Under the pieces are notes generated by a model. That model had not been told where the DNA came from. It worked only from the letters and a program-made list of their open reading frames with translations, and searched no databases. 64,000 nt of DNA, taken from positions 62,001 through 126,000 of the forward strand of contig JAFYKY010000022.1 in the NCBI GenBank assembly GCA_017537345.1, written 5' to 3'. The position numbers were made by a program, and so were the translations under genes. Positions 8,264-16,798 of the stretch are shown here, in pieces; position 1 is the first letter of the stretch, and each line of letters begins with the position of its first letter. This DNA is from Clostridia bacterium (GTDB lineage Bacteria; Bacillota; Clostridia; Oscillospirales; CAG-382).

Positions 8264-10375
8264 TCATTTCAAAGTGTCTGTAAGGCTGAAATCACTTGCG
8301 GAATACGCATACAGGGAAGGAACGCCAAATATCTCGAGAACGATGTATATATGATCTCCGATTATCACACTGTTGATGGTGGGAACGTGGGCGGTATTGG
8401 CATCTGTCTGTATTGCTTCCTGTTGGAATTTTCCGATAGAAACAAGCTCGCTGTCTATACATCTGAACGCTTCTATACAATAAACGGTGTTGAATCTTCC
8501 TTCTCCCAATACTATGTTTTCGCGGTAAGTTACGGTTATCAATTCCCGTTTGTTATCAAACACCATCGTATCGACAACATCGTACATCTGCCAGACCGGA
8601 TTTTTTCTTGGTCCCAGATCGTAATTGATTTTTTCCGTTATATCAAGAGGGTCGGAAAAATCGTATATTGTAATTGTCAGATCATAGTTTTTCGTTTCGG
8701 GGTTAATTTTGGTGCCGTACCCGAATATTTGGTCTTTTCCGAAGGATTTGAGGTAAGTGAGCGTTTGCAAGCCGTTACTTTCGGAAGTGATCTCAAGCTC
8801 ACGGTTTGAGGAAAGGTCTGCCGCGAACAGTACCGTATTTAAAGTATTTATCTCGATGTATCCGGCGCTGTTATCGGTGAATCTTACGTCGGGTATATTG
8901 GTATAAGTTATTTCACGGTATATTTCGCTTACAAGGGATAAGCTTTCGTCCAAAACGGCAAATCCGTGTTTTTCGTCCTTCACCAGAGCGATCCGTAAAC
9001 GGTTATCATACAGGTCAAATGACGCATCGTTGAAAAATTGACCGCTGACACGGGCGCTTCCGCTGTATACGGGGACACATTCTTCAAAAGAAAAACGGTC
9101 GATATCCATATAGTAGCCGTTTTCGGCGGTGAACATCCCTTTAATTTTAAAAACGCAGCCGTCTGCGGCGTACACCTTGGAGGTTTCGTCTATTACGCAA
9201 ACTGTATTACATCCGAAGGTCTGCAGGTCAAATCCGGTAATAACGAATACTTCGCTTGAAATTATCTCGGAAGGAAAATAAATGCTTTCGGGAGATACGG
9301 TTTTGCCGCCGTTTATTCCCGAAACGGGCAAAGCAGACATTATATCTTCTTTTGTTATTGCGGGCAGCTCGGTTTCCGAACCCTCCGGCTCGTTTTCATC
9401 CACGACCACGTCGTAGGAGTGATCGTATTTCTGCGGTATGGAATAACTGGTGGTTATATATAATTTATCTCCGTCCGCCTGTATGGTATTGCGATGACCT
9501 GTCTGGATGAATGTTTCGCTTTCTTCAAGCGTGCAGTTTTTTGTTACGTTGAAAATATGAATATAAGTCGCGCTGTCGCTTGCAAAGCCGTTCTGTCTTG
9601 CGTAATCTCTTACCACGCACAGCCGTCCGTTCAGAAGAAACATACCCGCATATTTGCCGTATTGCAGGTCTTCCATAGGAAGAACGGTCTTTGTCGAGCG
9701 CGCTATTTTCCCGTTGCTTACGGAATATACCGTTATAAAGCTATCGGCAAGGGAATTGTTGAGGACGTATATGAAGCTTTCGTCATATACGATTTTTTGA
9801 AGTGTGACGGCGTTTGTGTTATGTGTACCTATATCCAGAAAGCTCGTTCCCGAGGAATCCGCGTATGCGCCGCAGACACGGTCTTTTGTGATGAAGTCTC
9901 CGTCATCGGTATAGATTTCGTCCATTGTGCCGTCGATGAAATCATCGGAGCTGCCGAAATAGCCATTGCTTTTATTGCTTTGAAAATAATCAAGCAGAAT
10001 TTCCACGCTTTTTTCATAAGAATCGTAATTTGAAAGCAGATATGCGCTGACCGGAGCTTCCCCTTCCTGCGACGTATCGCCTGCGTTTTCGGTATCGGAA
10101 ACGTCTTGCGAAGATGCGGGCGGGATTATTCCTTCAAGCAGGTTGCCGCCGTTTTCGCTTTCGTCGGCGAAAATACTTGTAAATAATTTCGAAGCAGGGA
10201 AAAAGGAGGCAAAGCCAATGCACACCAACAAAACTGCGGCTGTTGCGGAAATCCATCTGCGGTGTGCCGCTTTTTTTGAAGCGTTGGCGCTTTTTATTAA
10301 TTCCTGCGGGTTTATTTTCGTTTTATCGGAAAGCTTTACGTTTTCCATATCTTTTTTGTATTTATCCTCAAACAT
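8264..10375 (-). CDS. Membrane-anchored beta-propeller protein, candidate sigma regulator
   Basis: The 703-residue protein has a short cytoplasmic N-terminus (about residues 1-40, basic near the membrane), one membrane helix (about 42-62), an acidic Ser-rich linker and a large extracellular domain. That domain resembles the propeller of the next gene, including a DESFIYVLNN strand. This topology is typical of anti-sigma factors that sense an outside signal. The gene starts directly after the sigma factor stop codon, with GAGGAGG inside the end of the sigma gene, so translation is coupled. I infer that it restrains the sigma factor; no known anti-sigma domain could be recognised by eye. Confidence 0.7.
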   Translation of the reverse strand: MFEDKYKKDMENVKLSDKTKINPQELIKSANASKKAAHRRWISATAAVLLVCIGFASFFPASKLFTSIFADESENGGNLLEGIIPPASSQDVSDTENAGDTSQEGEAPVSAYLLSNYDSYEKSVEILLDYFQSNKSNGYFGSSDDFIDGTMDEIYTDDGDFITKDRVCGAYADSSGTSFLDIGTHNTNAVTLQKIVYDESFIYVLNNSLADSFITVYSVSNGKIARSTKTVLPMEDLQYGKYAGMFLLNGRLCVVRDYARQNGFASDSATYIHIFNVTKNCTLEESETFIQTGHRNTIQADGDKLYITTSYSIPQKYDHSYDVVVDENEPEGSETELPAITKEDIMSALPVSGINGGKTVSPESIYFPSEIISSEVFVITGFDLQTFGCNTVCVIDETSKVYAADGCVFKIKGMFTAENGYYMDIDRFSFEECVPVYSGSARVSGQFFNDASFDLYDNRLRIALVKDEKHGFAVLDESLSLVSEIYREITYTNIPDVRFTDNSAGYIEINTLNTVLFAADLSSNRELEITSESNGLQTLTYLKSFGKDQIFGYGTKINPETKNYDLTITIYDFSDPLDITEKINYDLGPRKNPVWQMYDVVDTMVFDNKRELITVTYRENIVLGEGRFNTVYCIEAFRCIDSELVSIGKFQQEAIQTDANTAHVPTINSVIIGDHIYIVLEIFGVPSLYAYSASDFSLTDTLK

Positions 10376-10858
10376 TTAAAACTCCTCCTCTGTAAGTATT
10401 TCTTTAAGCTTTTGTCTGCTTCGGTGGAGCGCCGTTTTTACCGCGGAAACGCTTTTCCCCGTGGCGGCGGATATTTCCGAAACCGACATATTCTCATAGT
10501 AAAAAAGATGTATTACCACGCGCATTTGCTCGGGCAGGGAAGACACGGCGTACCATACCTCGCTTTTTTCCGTATCAAATACGGGAGTGTCCTTTTCCGT
10601 ATCGCTTCTGCGGGTGCGCCAAGGGGATAAAAGCAGGGATTTTGAGCAGTTTACCGCCACCCGTATAAACCAAGCCTTTTCGTGCTCCTCGCTTTCAAAA
10701 ACAGGCGCCCGTTTTATAAAGCGTACAAACACTTCCTGGGTTATATCCTCTGCGTCATCTTTGTTTTTTACCCGCACGAAAGCTATGCGGTACACAGTGT
10801 CCGCATATTTTTTAAGGATATTCTCTATGGCAGCATTCGTACGCAATGCCCGTTCCAT
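10376..10858 (-). CDS. ECF-type RNA polymerase sigma factor
   Basis: The 160-residue protein redirects RNA polymerase to a small regulon. Region 2 is marked by DAEDITQEVFVRFIKR, which binds core polymerase and the -10 element. Region 4 is marked by MSVSEISAATGKSVSAVKTA, a helix-turn-helix that reads the -35 element. The ATG at 10858 has AAAGGAG 9 bases upstream; a longer frame to 10948 has no site and passes through the probable promoter. It heads a three-gene operon with two beta-propeller proteins, so it probably answers a cell-surface signal. Confidence 0.93.
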   Translation of the reverse strand: MERALRTNAAIENILKKYADTVYRIAFVRVKNKDDAEDITQEVFVRFIKRAPVFESEEHEKAWFIRVAVNCSKSLLLSPWRTRRSDTEKDTPVFDTEKSEVWYAVSSLPEQMRVVIHLFYYENMSVSEISAATGKSVSAVKTALHRSRQKLKEILTEEEF

Positions 10859-10891
10859 AAAACCTGCTCCTTTTCGTGGTTTCACATATAA

Positions 10892-10918
10892 TACTTTGCA
10901 AAGAGTAAAAAGGTTACA
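10892..10918 (-). promoter_or_regulatory. Candidate self-recognised ECF promoter
   Basis: Minus-strand TGTAACC (10912-10918) and AGTA (10892-10895) are separated by 16 bases. This resembles the TGAAAC / CGTA layout of sigma-W-like promoters and lies just upstream of the sigma gene. Many ECF genes are autoregulated, but this is an inference. Confidence 0.4.
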
Positions 10919-10946
10919 AGGAAAATAAAAATATTTTAAAAAATGC

Positions 10947-10977
10947 AAAAGGGCAGAATTTTTTGTTCTGCCCTTTT
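10947..10977 (-). terminator. Terminator of the AGE-family epimerase gene
   Basis: A perfect 12-bp stem (AAAAGGGCAGAA with TTCTGCCCTTTT) and a 7-nt loop lie 12 bases past the stop of the minus-strand gene. The flanking A and T runs make it usable in both directions. Confidence 0.92.
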
Positions 10978-10989
10978 AAAAACATCATA

Positions 10990-12210
10990 TTAAAGCAAAG
11001 AAGTGGGTTCGGTGTCGTTTTCAAGCCACGAAAGTATCATTTCGCAGTTCATAAGACATCTGGGATGATGGAAGGGACCTTTCCACATAGAGCCCTTCTG
11101 GGTGTGGGAAACGGTGCCGTCCTTGTGGAGATAGCCGTACCATTCGCCGTTTTCCTTGTCGGCAAAGTGACCGAATGCCCAAACGTGGATCTTTTCAAAC
11201 CAATCCCAGTATTTCTTGTCGCCGGTAAGCTTGTATGCAAGGAGGGTAGCGATAAGCGCTTCGTTGTGTACCCACCAAAGCTTCATATCCCATTCAAGCT
11301 GTTCGCAGGGTCTGCCCTTTACGTCGGTAAAGTAAATAAATCCGCCGTACTGCTTGTCCCAGCCCCATTCAAGGTGCCAATCAAGGATAGTAAGAGCCTT
11401 TTCAAGAAGCTCCTTGTCGCCGGTGTATATTGCCTGATTCATAAGGAACCAGCTGTTTTCCATAGAGTGACCGGGGTTGATGCATCTGCCTGCGGGATTG
11501 TCGATAAATTCGCCGTTAGGACCAACGCACTCAAGCACGCACTTGAATTCGGGCTTGTAGTGATAATTGATGATAGCGTCTACCATTTCCTGAGCAACTG
11601 CGGTGTAGTAATCTGCCTTTTCGGGGTCGCAGCGGCGAAGCACCTGAGCAGAGGATACGAGTACCATAGGCACTGCGGATGCGCGGTCGGAACGGGTTTC
11701 CGCATAGGACTTGGGAGTTATCTTGAAGGGGTCGCTCTTTGCATCGTGATAAATGCTGAGCATAAGCTCAAAGCACTCTTCTGCTTTCTTTATAGCTTCC
11801 TTGTTGCCGGTAGCAAGACCGTATTCAGCCATAGAGATTACGTAAAAGCTTTCGGAGAACATATAGCGGCGCTTTCTTAAGGGCTTGCCGTCCTGAGTAA
11901 CGGTGAAATACATTCTGCCGTCTTTATCAACGCACTTTTCGTTAAGGAAGTTAACGCCAGCTTCCGCATATTCTTTCCAGAGAGGGTTTTCGCCGTAACG
12001 GTTCTGAAGTGCGGAGAAAGTCCACAGACATCTGCCCTGGAACCAGACGGATTTATCGTTGTTGTAGCTCTTGCCTTCTTTGTCTACGCTGGTAATGTAA
12101 CCGCCGTTTTCTTTATCCAGCAGGTCGCTGTTTGTCCAGAAGGGGATACAATCGTTCATAAGCTGATCGTGGTAAAACTGACGGTAACTTGCAAAGGTTT
12201 CCTTTTTCAT
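10990..12210 (-). CDS. N-acylglucosamine 2-epimerase family protein
   Basis: The 406-residue cytoplasmic protein has the (alpha/alpha)6-barrel pattern of the AGE family, which epimerises N-acetylglucosamine/N-acetylmannosamine or cellobiose-type sugars. Conserved blocks are VWFQGRCLWTFSAL (about 55-68), INPGHSMENSWFL with the active-site His, WWVHNEALIATL and PFHHPRCLMNCE near the C-terminus, with another catalytic His. The overall layout fits N-acyl-D-glucosamine 2-epimerase better than cellobiose 2-epimerase, but the substrate is not decided. It stands alone with its own consensus promoter and terminator. CAGGAG precedes the ATG by 8 bases. Confidence 0.88.
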   Translation of the reverse strand: MKKETFASYRQFYHDQLMNDCIPFWTNSDLLDKENGGYITSVDKEGKSYNNDKSVWFQGRCLWTFSALQNRYGENPLWKEYAEAGVNFLNEKCVDKDGRMYFTVTQDGKPLRKRRYMFSESFYVISMAEYGLATGNKEAIKKAEECFELMLSIYHDAKSDPFKITPKSYAETRSDRASAVPMVLVSSAQVLRRCDPEKADYYTAVAQEMVDAIINYHYKPEFKCVLECVGPNGEFIDNPAGRCINPGHSMENSWFLMNQAIYTGDKELLEKALTILDWHLEWGWDKQYGGFIYFTDVKGRPCEQLEWDMKLWWVHNEALIATLLAYKLTGDKKYWDWFEKIHVWAFGHFADKENGEWYGYLHKDGTVSHTQKGSMWKGPFHHPRCLMNCEMILSWLENDTEPTSLL

Positions 12211-12259
12211 ATCAAATACTCCTGTTTTTTGTTATCGGGGTGAATTTTTTGTTATATAT

Positions 12260-12288
12260 ATTTTAATAAATTTATGTATGAATGTCAA
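12260..12288 (-). promoter_or_regulatory. Sigma-A promoter of the AGE-family gene
   Basis: Minus-strand TTGACA (12283-12288), a 17-bp spacer and TAAAAT (12260-12265). Its -35 element mirrors that of the divergent promoter, with only five bases between the two hexamers. Confidence 0.85.
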
Positions 12289-12293
12289 TATAA

Positions 12294-12322
12294 TTGACAA
12301 ATTAAATTTGCGGTGATATAAT
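12294..12322 (+). promoter_or_regulatory. Consensus sigma-A promoter of the LRR lipoprotein/alaS operon
   Basis: TTGACA (12294-12299), a 17-bp spacer and TATAAT (12317-12322) match the consensus exactly. With the divergent promoter it forms the palindrome TGTCAAT-ATA-ATTGACA at 12283-12299. Confidence 0.93.
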
Positions 12323-12369
12323 ATAAGATGTTATTTTGTGTCAAGCTTTAACTTTAAGGGGAGGAGTAA

Positions 12370-13176
12370 ATGAAAAAAATAACCGCTGTTTTGATTATCG
12401 CCTTGCTGTGCGTTTTGCTGTGCTCCTGCAACAGCAGTCTTGTTACCACTATCAAGGGATATTTGGGTCAGGAAACCGTAGAAAAGCCTGCGGGGTATAT
12501 AGAGACCAAAGAAAACGAATTTTACGTTTATGACGTGTTTAAAAAACATATCGAGCTGTTGGAATACAAGGGCACGGAAAAGGACGTTATCGTTCCCACG
12601 GAGCTTGACGGCAAGCCCGTTACGGTAATAGGCTCTTCCTGCTTTTACAGAAACGAAAGTATTCAGACCGTTATCGTGCCGGAGGGTATAGAGATTATCG
12701 AAAACGCGGCGTTTTACTGCTGTACTTCTTTAAGAAGAGCTTCTCTGCCCGAATCCTGCGTGTCCTTCGGGGAAAAGCTGTTCTCCTGGTGCGAGTCGCT
12801 TGAGAGTATAAAGCTTCCTTCGGGTATGACTTCCGTTCCCGATTACGCTTTTAACAACTGCACGTCGCTTACTGAAATCATATGGAACGACAACGTTACC
12901 CATATCGGAGTCCGCGCTTTTTCCTGGTGCGATTCTCTTAATTCCGTAGTACTGCCCCAAAGCGTGCAGACCATTGCGGATTACGCGTTTTATTATTGCG
13001 GAACACTTCAATCCGTGATCATTCCCGAAAATGCGGAATACGCGCCCAACGCTTTTGAAAAGTGCGATAACGCCACCATTACCGGAGGAAACGTAAAAAG
13101 CGAAACTTCGGACGTATCCGAAGATTCCTCCGAACCCGAGGAAGTTTCGCAAGAAGCCTCCCAAACAATATCGTAA
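12370..13176 (+). CDS. Leucine-rich-repeat (BspA-type) surface lipoprotein
   Basis: The 268-residue protein starts with a lipoprotein signal ending in VLLCSC, so it should be anchored outside the cell. From about residue 75 to 235 it carries repeats of roughly 23 residues with the pattern of BspA/TpLRR (LRR_5) repeats, e.g. AFNNCTSLTEI and AFSWCDSLNSVVLP. Such domains bind proteins or surfaces. A Ser/Glu-rich tail of about 30 residues ends the protein. GGGGAGG precedes the ATG. It directly follows a consensus promoter, and alaS follows after 28 bases without a visible terminator, so it may be the first gene of the alaS transcript. Confidence 0.88.
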   Translation: MKKITAVLIIALLCVLLCSCNSSLVTTIKGYLGQETVEKPAGYIETKENEFYVYDVFKKHIELLEYKGTEKDVIVPTELDGKPVTVIGSSCFYRNESIQTVIVPEGIEIIENAAFYCCTSLRRASLPESCVSFGEKLFSWCESLESIKLPSGMTSVPDYAFNNCTSLTEIIWNDNVTHIGVRAFSWCDSLNSVVLPQSVQTIADYAFYYCGTLQSVIIPENAEYAPNAFEKCDNATITGGNVKSETSDVSEDSSEPEEVSQEASQTIS

Positions 13177-13204
13177 AAAAGAAACCGAAAGGATTTTAAA
13201 AATA

Positions 13205-15841
13205 ATGGAACCTCTGTCACTTAACACTCTCCGTGAGAGATATCTTAAATTCTTTGAATCCAAGGGACATCTCCGTCTGGATTCATTCCCCCTCGTGCCT
13301 CAGGGCGATAGCTCGCTGCTGCTTATCAACGCAGGTATGGCTCCTCTCAAGCCTTACTTTACCGGCGAGCGTATTCCTCCCCGCAAGAGAGTTACCACCT
13401 GCCAGAAGTGCGTACGTACCCTCGATATAGACAACGTGGGCAAGACCGCGCGTCACGGCACATTCTTTGAAATGCTGGGCAACTTCTCCTTTGGCGATTA
13501 TTTCAAGGAGGAGGCTATTCCCTGGGCTTGGGAATTTCTTACCAAGGATCTCGGTATTCCCGAAGACAGACTTTACCCCAGCGTTTACGTTGAAGATGAC
13601 GAAGCTCTGGAAATATGGGTGAAGATCGGCGTGCCCAGAGAAAGAATAGTAAAATTGGGCAAGGACGATAACTTCTGGGAGATCGGCGCAGGCCCCTGCG
13701 GACCTTGCTCCGAAATATACTTTGACCGCGGTATAGAAAAAGGCTGCGGCAAGGAAACCTGCGGCCCCGGCTGCGATTGCGACAGATTCGTTGAAATCTG
13801 GAACATAGTTTTCACTCAGTTTGACGGCGACGGACAGGGCAATTACACCCGTCTTGCAAACCCCAACATAGATACAGGTATGGGACTTGAGCGTCTTGCC
13901 TGCGTAATGCAGGGCGTGGGCAACCTTTTTGAGGTTGATACCATTCGCAACATCATTACCGAAATAAGCCGTATTTCCGGCAAGGAATACACCGGCTCTT
14001 CCGCAGATGACGATGTTTCTATCCGTGTTATCACCGACCATATCCGTACCGCTACCTTCCTTATAAGCGACGGCGTTATCCCCTCCAACGAGGGCAGAGG
14101 ATACATTCTCCGCCGCGTACTGCGCAGAGCCGCGCGCCACGGCAAGCTTCTGGGTATTCAGGGTGCTTTCCTTTCCGATCTTTGCGATGCCGTTATAAGA
14201 GAAAGCGGAAAAGCATATCCCGAATTGGAAGAAAAGCGCGGATACATTAAAAAGACTATCGAGATTGAGGAAGAACGCTTCCGCCAGACTCTTGACGCAG
14301 GTCTTAATATACTTGAAAAAATGGTTGCAGATACTCTTGCCGCAAACGGAAGCACCCTTTCCGGCGAAGATCTGTTCAAACTTTACGATACCTTCGGATT
14401 CCCCGTAGACCTCACCCGTGAAATCGCTTCCGAAAAGGGTGTGGGTATTGATGAGGATGCGTTCAAGGCTCTTATGACCGAACAAAAGCGCCGTGCCCGC
14501 GAAGCACGTGCCGCTTTGGGCGATAACAGCTGGAGCGATGACGTTATGACGGCTATCGACCGCACTGTCCCCACCGAATTCGTAGGCTATGATTTCACTT
14601 CCGCAGGAAGCGAGATCAAATATATCCTTGCAGACGGCGAAGCGGTAAACTTCCTTTCCGCAGGTAAGGCAGTACTTGTACTTGATATCACTCCCTTCTA
14701 TGCAGAAAGCGGCGGACAGGTTGGCGATAAAGGCGTTATCACCACCGAAACCGGTATTTTCGTTGTAGAAGACACCAAAAAGACTCACGAAGGACAGTAT
14801 CTCCATACCGGCTACGTATCCGAAGGAAGCATCGGTCTGGGCAAGTGTGTTGCAAGTGTTGATGAAGAACGCAGAAACGCTATTGCAAGAAACCACTCCT
14901 CCGTTCACCTGCTTCAGGCGGCGCTCCGCAAGGTTCTGGGTACCCACGTTGAGCAGGCAGGCTCTTATGTTGACGAGCACAGAGCACGCTTTGACTTTAC
15001 TCATTTCGCCGCTATGACAAGCGAAGAGATTACCGCTGTGGAAACTCTCGTAAACCAAGAGATACTCAAGGGCGAAGATGTTATCACCGAAGTAAAGACG
15101 ATTGCCGAAGCAAAAGCGGACGGCGCTATGGCTCTGTTCGGTGAAAAGTACGGCGAAACCGTGCGTGTTGTTAAGATGGGCGATTTCTCCGCAGAGCTTT
15201 GCGGCGGTACTCATCTTTGCAATACCGCAAAGGCAGGTCTGTTCCGTATCGTTTCCGAATCCGGTGTTGCCGCAGGCGTGCGCCGTATCGAAGCCATCAC
15301 CGGCATGAATGCTCTTAATGCTTTCCGTGAAAGAGATAATACTATCGAAAAGGTTCGCGCTACCATCAAGGCAAACAGCGTAAACGATATAGTTACCAGA
15401 GCAGAAGCCGTTCAGGCAGAAATAAAGAATCTTTCCAAGGAGCTTGAAAAGGCAAACGTAGCAATTTGCTCCACCAAGGCTTCCGCCGCTTGCGCAGAGG
15501 CTGTTCAGGTAGGAAGCGTAAAGCTGGTAAGATGCTGCTTTGAAAATACTCCCGTAGATGCACTTCGTACCGCTATTGACGGTATCGTAAGCAAGGACGG
15601 GGATGCAGTATGCGTATTCTCCTCAGTAAACGACGGCAAGCTCACCTTCGCTTCCGGCGCAGGCAAGAGCGCAGTAGGCGCAGGCGCCCACGCAGGAATG
15701 CTGCTTAAGGCTCTGTCCTCTATAGTAGGAGGCGGCGGTGGCGGCAGACCCGACAGCGCTACCAGCGGCGGTAAGTTTGTTGAAAAGGTGGGCGAGGCTA
15801 TGGACGCTCTGCCCGAAATTCTTTCCGCGCAGCTTAAATAA
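13205..15841 (+). CDS. alaS: Alanine--tRNA ligase
   Basis: This class II synthetase attaches alanine to tRNA-Ala and edits mischarged Ser and Gly. The 878-residue length is full. The catalytic domain starts with RERYLKFFESKGH and contains the motif-2 region TCQKCVRTLDIDNVGKT. The editing domain has HSSVHLLQAAL and CGGTHLCNTAKAG, which supply zinc ligands. The C-terminal domain ends with the Gly-rich GGGGGGRPDSA block typical of AlaRS. AAAGGA lies about 10 bases upstream of the ATG. No T-box leader is visible in the 28-base gap before it, so control probably comes from the promoter of the lipoprotein gene. Confidence 0.98.
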   Translation: MEPLSLNTLRERYLKFFESKGHLRLDSFPLVPQGDSSLLLINAGMAPLKPYFTGERIPPRKRVTTCQKCVRTLDIDNVGKTARHGTFFEMLGNFSFGDYFKEEAIPWAWEFLTKDLGIPEDRLYPSVYVEDDEALEIWVKIGVPRERIVKLGKDDNFWEIGAGPCGPCSEIYFDRGIEKGCGKETCGPGCDCDRFVEIWNIVFTQFDGDGQGNYTRLANPNIDTGMGLERLACVMQGVGNLFEVDTIRNIITEISRISGKEYTGSSADDDVSIRVITDHIRTATFLISDGVIPSNEGRGYILRRVLRRAARHGKLLGIQGAFLSDLCDAVIRESGKAYPELEEKRGYIKKTIEIEEERFRQTLDAGLNILEKMVADTLAANGSTLSGEDLFKLYDTFGFPVDLTREIASEKGVGIDEDAFKALMTEQKRRAREARAALGDNSWSDDVMTAIDRTVPTEFVGYDFTSAGSEIKYILADGEAVNFLSAGKAVLVLDITPFYAESGGQVGDKGVITTETGIFVVEDTKKTHEGQYLHTGYVSEGSIGLGKCVASVDEERRNAIARNHSSVHLLQAALRKVLGTHVEQAGSYVDEHRARFDFTHFAAMTSEEITAVETLVNQEILKGEDVITEVKTIAEAKADGAMALFGEKYGETVRVVKMGDFSAELCGGTHLCNTAKAGLFRIVSESGVAAGVRRIEAITGMNALNAFRERDNTIEKVRATIKANSVNDIVTRAEAVQAEIKNLSKELEKANVAICSTKASAACAEAVQVGSVKLVRCCFENTPVDALRTAIDGIVSKDGDAVCVFSSVNDGKLTFASGAGKSAVGAGAHAGMLLKALSSIVGGGGGGRPDSATSGGKFVEKVGEAMDALPEILSAQLK

Positions 15842-15853
15842 GGAGAAAATACG

Positions 15854-16192
15854 ATGAACTGTATTTTTTGCAAGATAATAAACGGTGAGATACCCTCCTC
15901 CAAGGTGTATGAGGATGAATATTGTCTGGCGTTTAAGGACCTTAATCCTGCCGCGCCCGTTCACGTGCTTGTAGTGCCCAAAACACATATCGAATCTCTT
16001 GACTGTGTAAACGGAGAGAATATAGATATAGTTTCAAAGGTGGTTTTGGCTATTCCCGCTGTCGCAAAGGCGGCGGGAGTGCAAAACGGTTACCGCGTTA
16101 TCACCAATATCGGCGAGGACGGCGGTCAGACCGTAAAGCATTTGCATTTCCATATTCTCGGCGGCAAAAAGCTTACCGAAAAATTAAACTGA
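15854..16192 (+). CDS. hinT: HIT-family nucleotide hydrolase
   Basis: The 112-residue protein has the histidine triad HLHFHILGG at the C-terminus (about residues 97-105) and the N-terminal block CIFCKIINGEIPS. HinT-type members hydrolyse adenosine 5'-phosphoramidates and aminoacyl-adenylates. It follows alaS by 12 bases with GGAG before the ATG, so it is co-transcribed with the synthetase; clearing of adenylates would fit that place but is inference. Confidence 0.93.
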   Translation: MNCIFCKIINGEIPSSKVYEDEYCLAFKDLNPAAPVHVLVVPKTHIESLDCVNGENIDIVSKVVLAIPAVAKAAGVQNGYRVITNIGEDGGQTVKHLHFHILGGKKLTEKLN

Positions 16193-16213
16193 TATAAAAA
16201 GGATGTTTGTATT

Positions 16214-16780
16214 ATGAAGATCAATCCCGAAACCTTTCTTACCTATCCTCTTGACGTTGCGGGACTTCACAGAGAGCTTCCCGTTTGCAAGGTAAACGAT
16301 AATCTGTATATCGCCGCATTCGTAATCTTCGGCGATGTTGAGCTCACCGTTGCCTGCGCTTCCGAGCTTATTAAAAAGCTCCCTCCCCACGATATTCTTA
16401 TCACGGCAGAATCAAAGGGTATTCCTTTGGTATATGAAATGGCGCGTCAGCTTGGCACAAACAAATATCTTATCGCCCGTAAAGCCGCAAAGCTTTATAT
16501 GAAGGATCCTCACGCTGTTGAGGTTCAGTCTATCACCACCGCAAAGAAGCAGACTCTTTATATAGATAAAGAAGACGTTGAGTGTATGCGCGGCAAGCGT
16601 GTTGTTATCGTTGATGACGTTATCAGCACCGGCGAAAGCCTTTTTGCAGTAGAAAAGCTTGTTAAGCAGGCAGGTGGTATCGTTGCGGGCAAGATGGCTA
16701 TTCTTGCGGAAGGCGATGCAGAATACCGCGAGGATATAACCTATCTTCAGCACATTCCTCTTCTATTCCCCGAAAAATAG
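16214..16780 (+). CDS. Phosphoribosyltransferase, adenine PRTase-like
   Basis: The 188-residue cytoplasmic protein has the type I PRTase PRPP loop VVIVDDVISTGES (about residues 136-148). The segment ITAESKGIPLVYEMARQLG upstream corresponds to the adenine/xanthine PRTase fold, with the flexible loop in YMKDPHAVEVQS. It should transfer a ribosyl-5-phosphate from PRPP to a purine base. APRT is the nearest familiar family, but xanthine PRTase or a PRTase-like regulator is possible. It sits 21 bases after the HIT gene and 18 before the ComEC-like gene. Confidence 0.8.
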   Translation: MKINPETFLTYPLDVAGLHRELPVCKVNDNLYIAAFVIFGDVELTVACASELIKKLPPHDILITAESKGIPLVYEMARQLGTNKYLIARKAAKLYMKDPHAVEVQSITTAKKQTLYIDKEDVECMRGKRVVIVDDVISTGESLFAVEKLVKQAGGIVAGKMAILAEGDAEYREDITYLQHIPLLFPEK

Positions 16781-16798
16781 TTTTCAGGAGCGATACTT

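Noticed and set aside
13177..13204. T-box leader before alaS
   Set aside because: The 28-base gap is too short and lacks the T-box sequence and terminator.
13283..15214. A 643-codon open frame antisense to alaS
   Set aside because: It lies entirely opposite a perfect AlaRS gene, has no ribosome site and its length comes from codon bias on the other strand.
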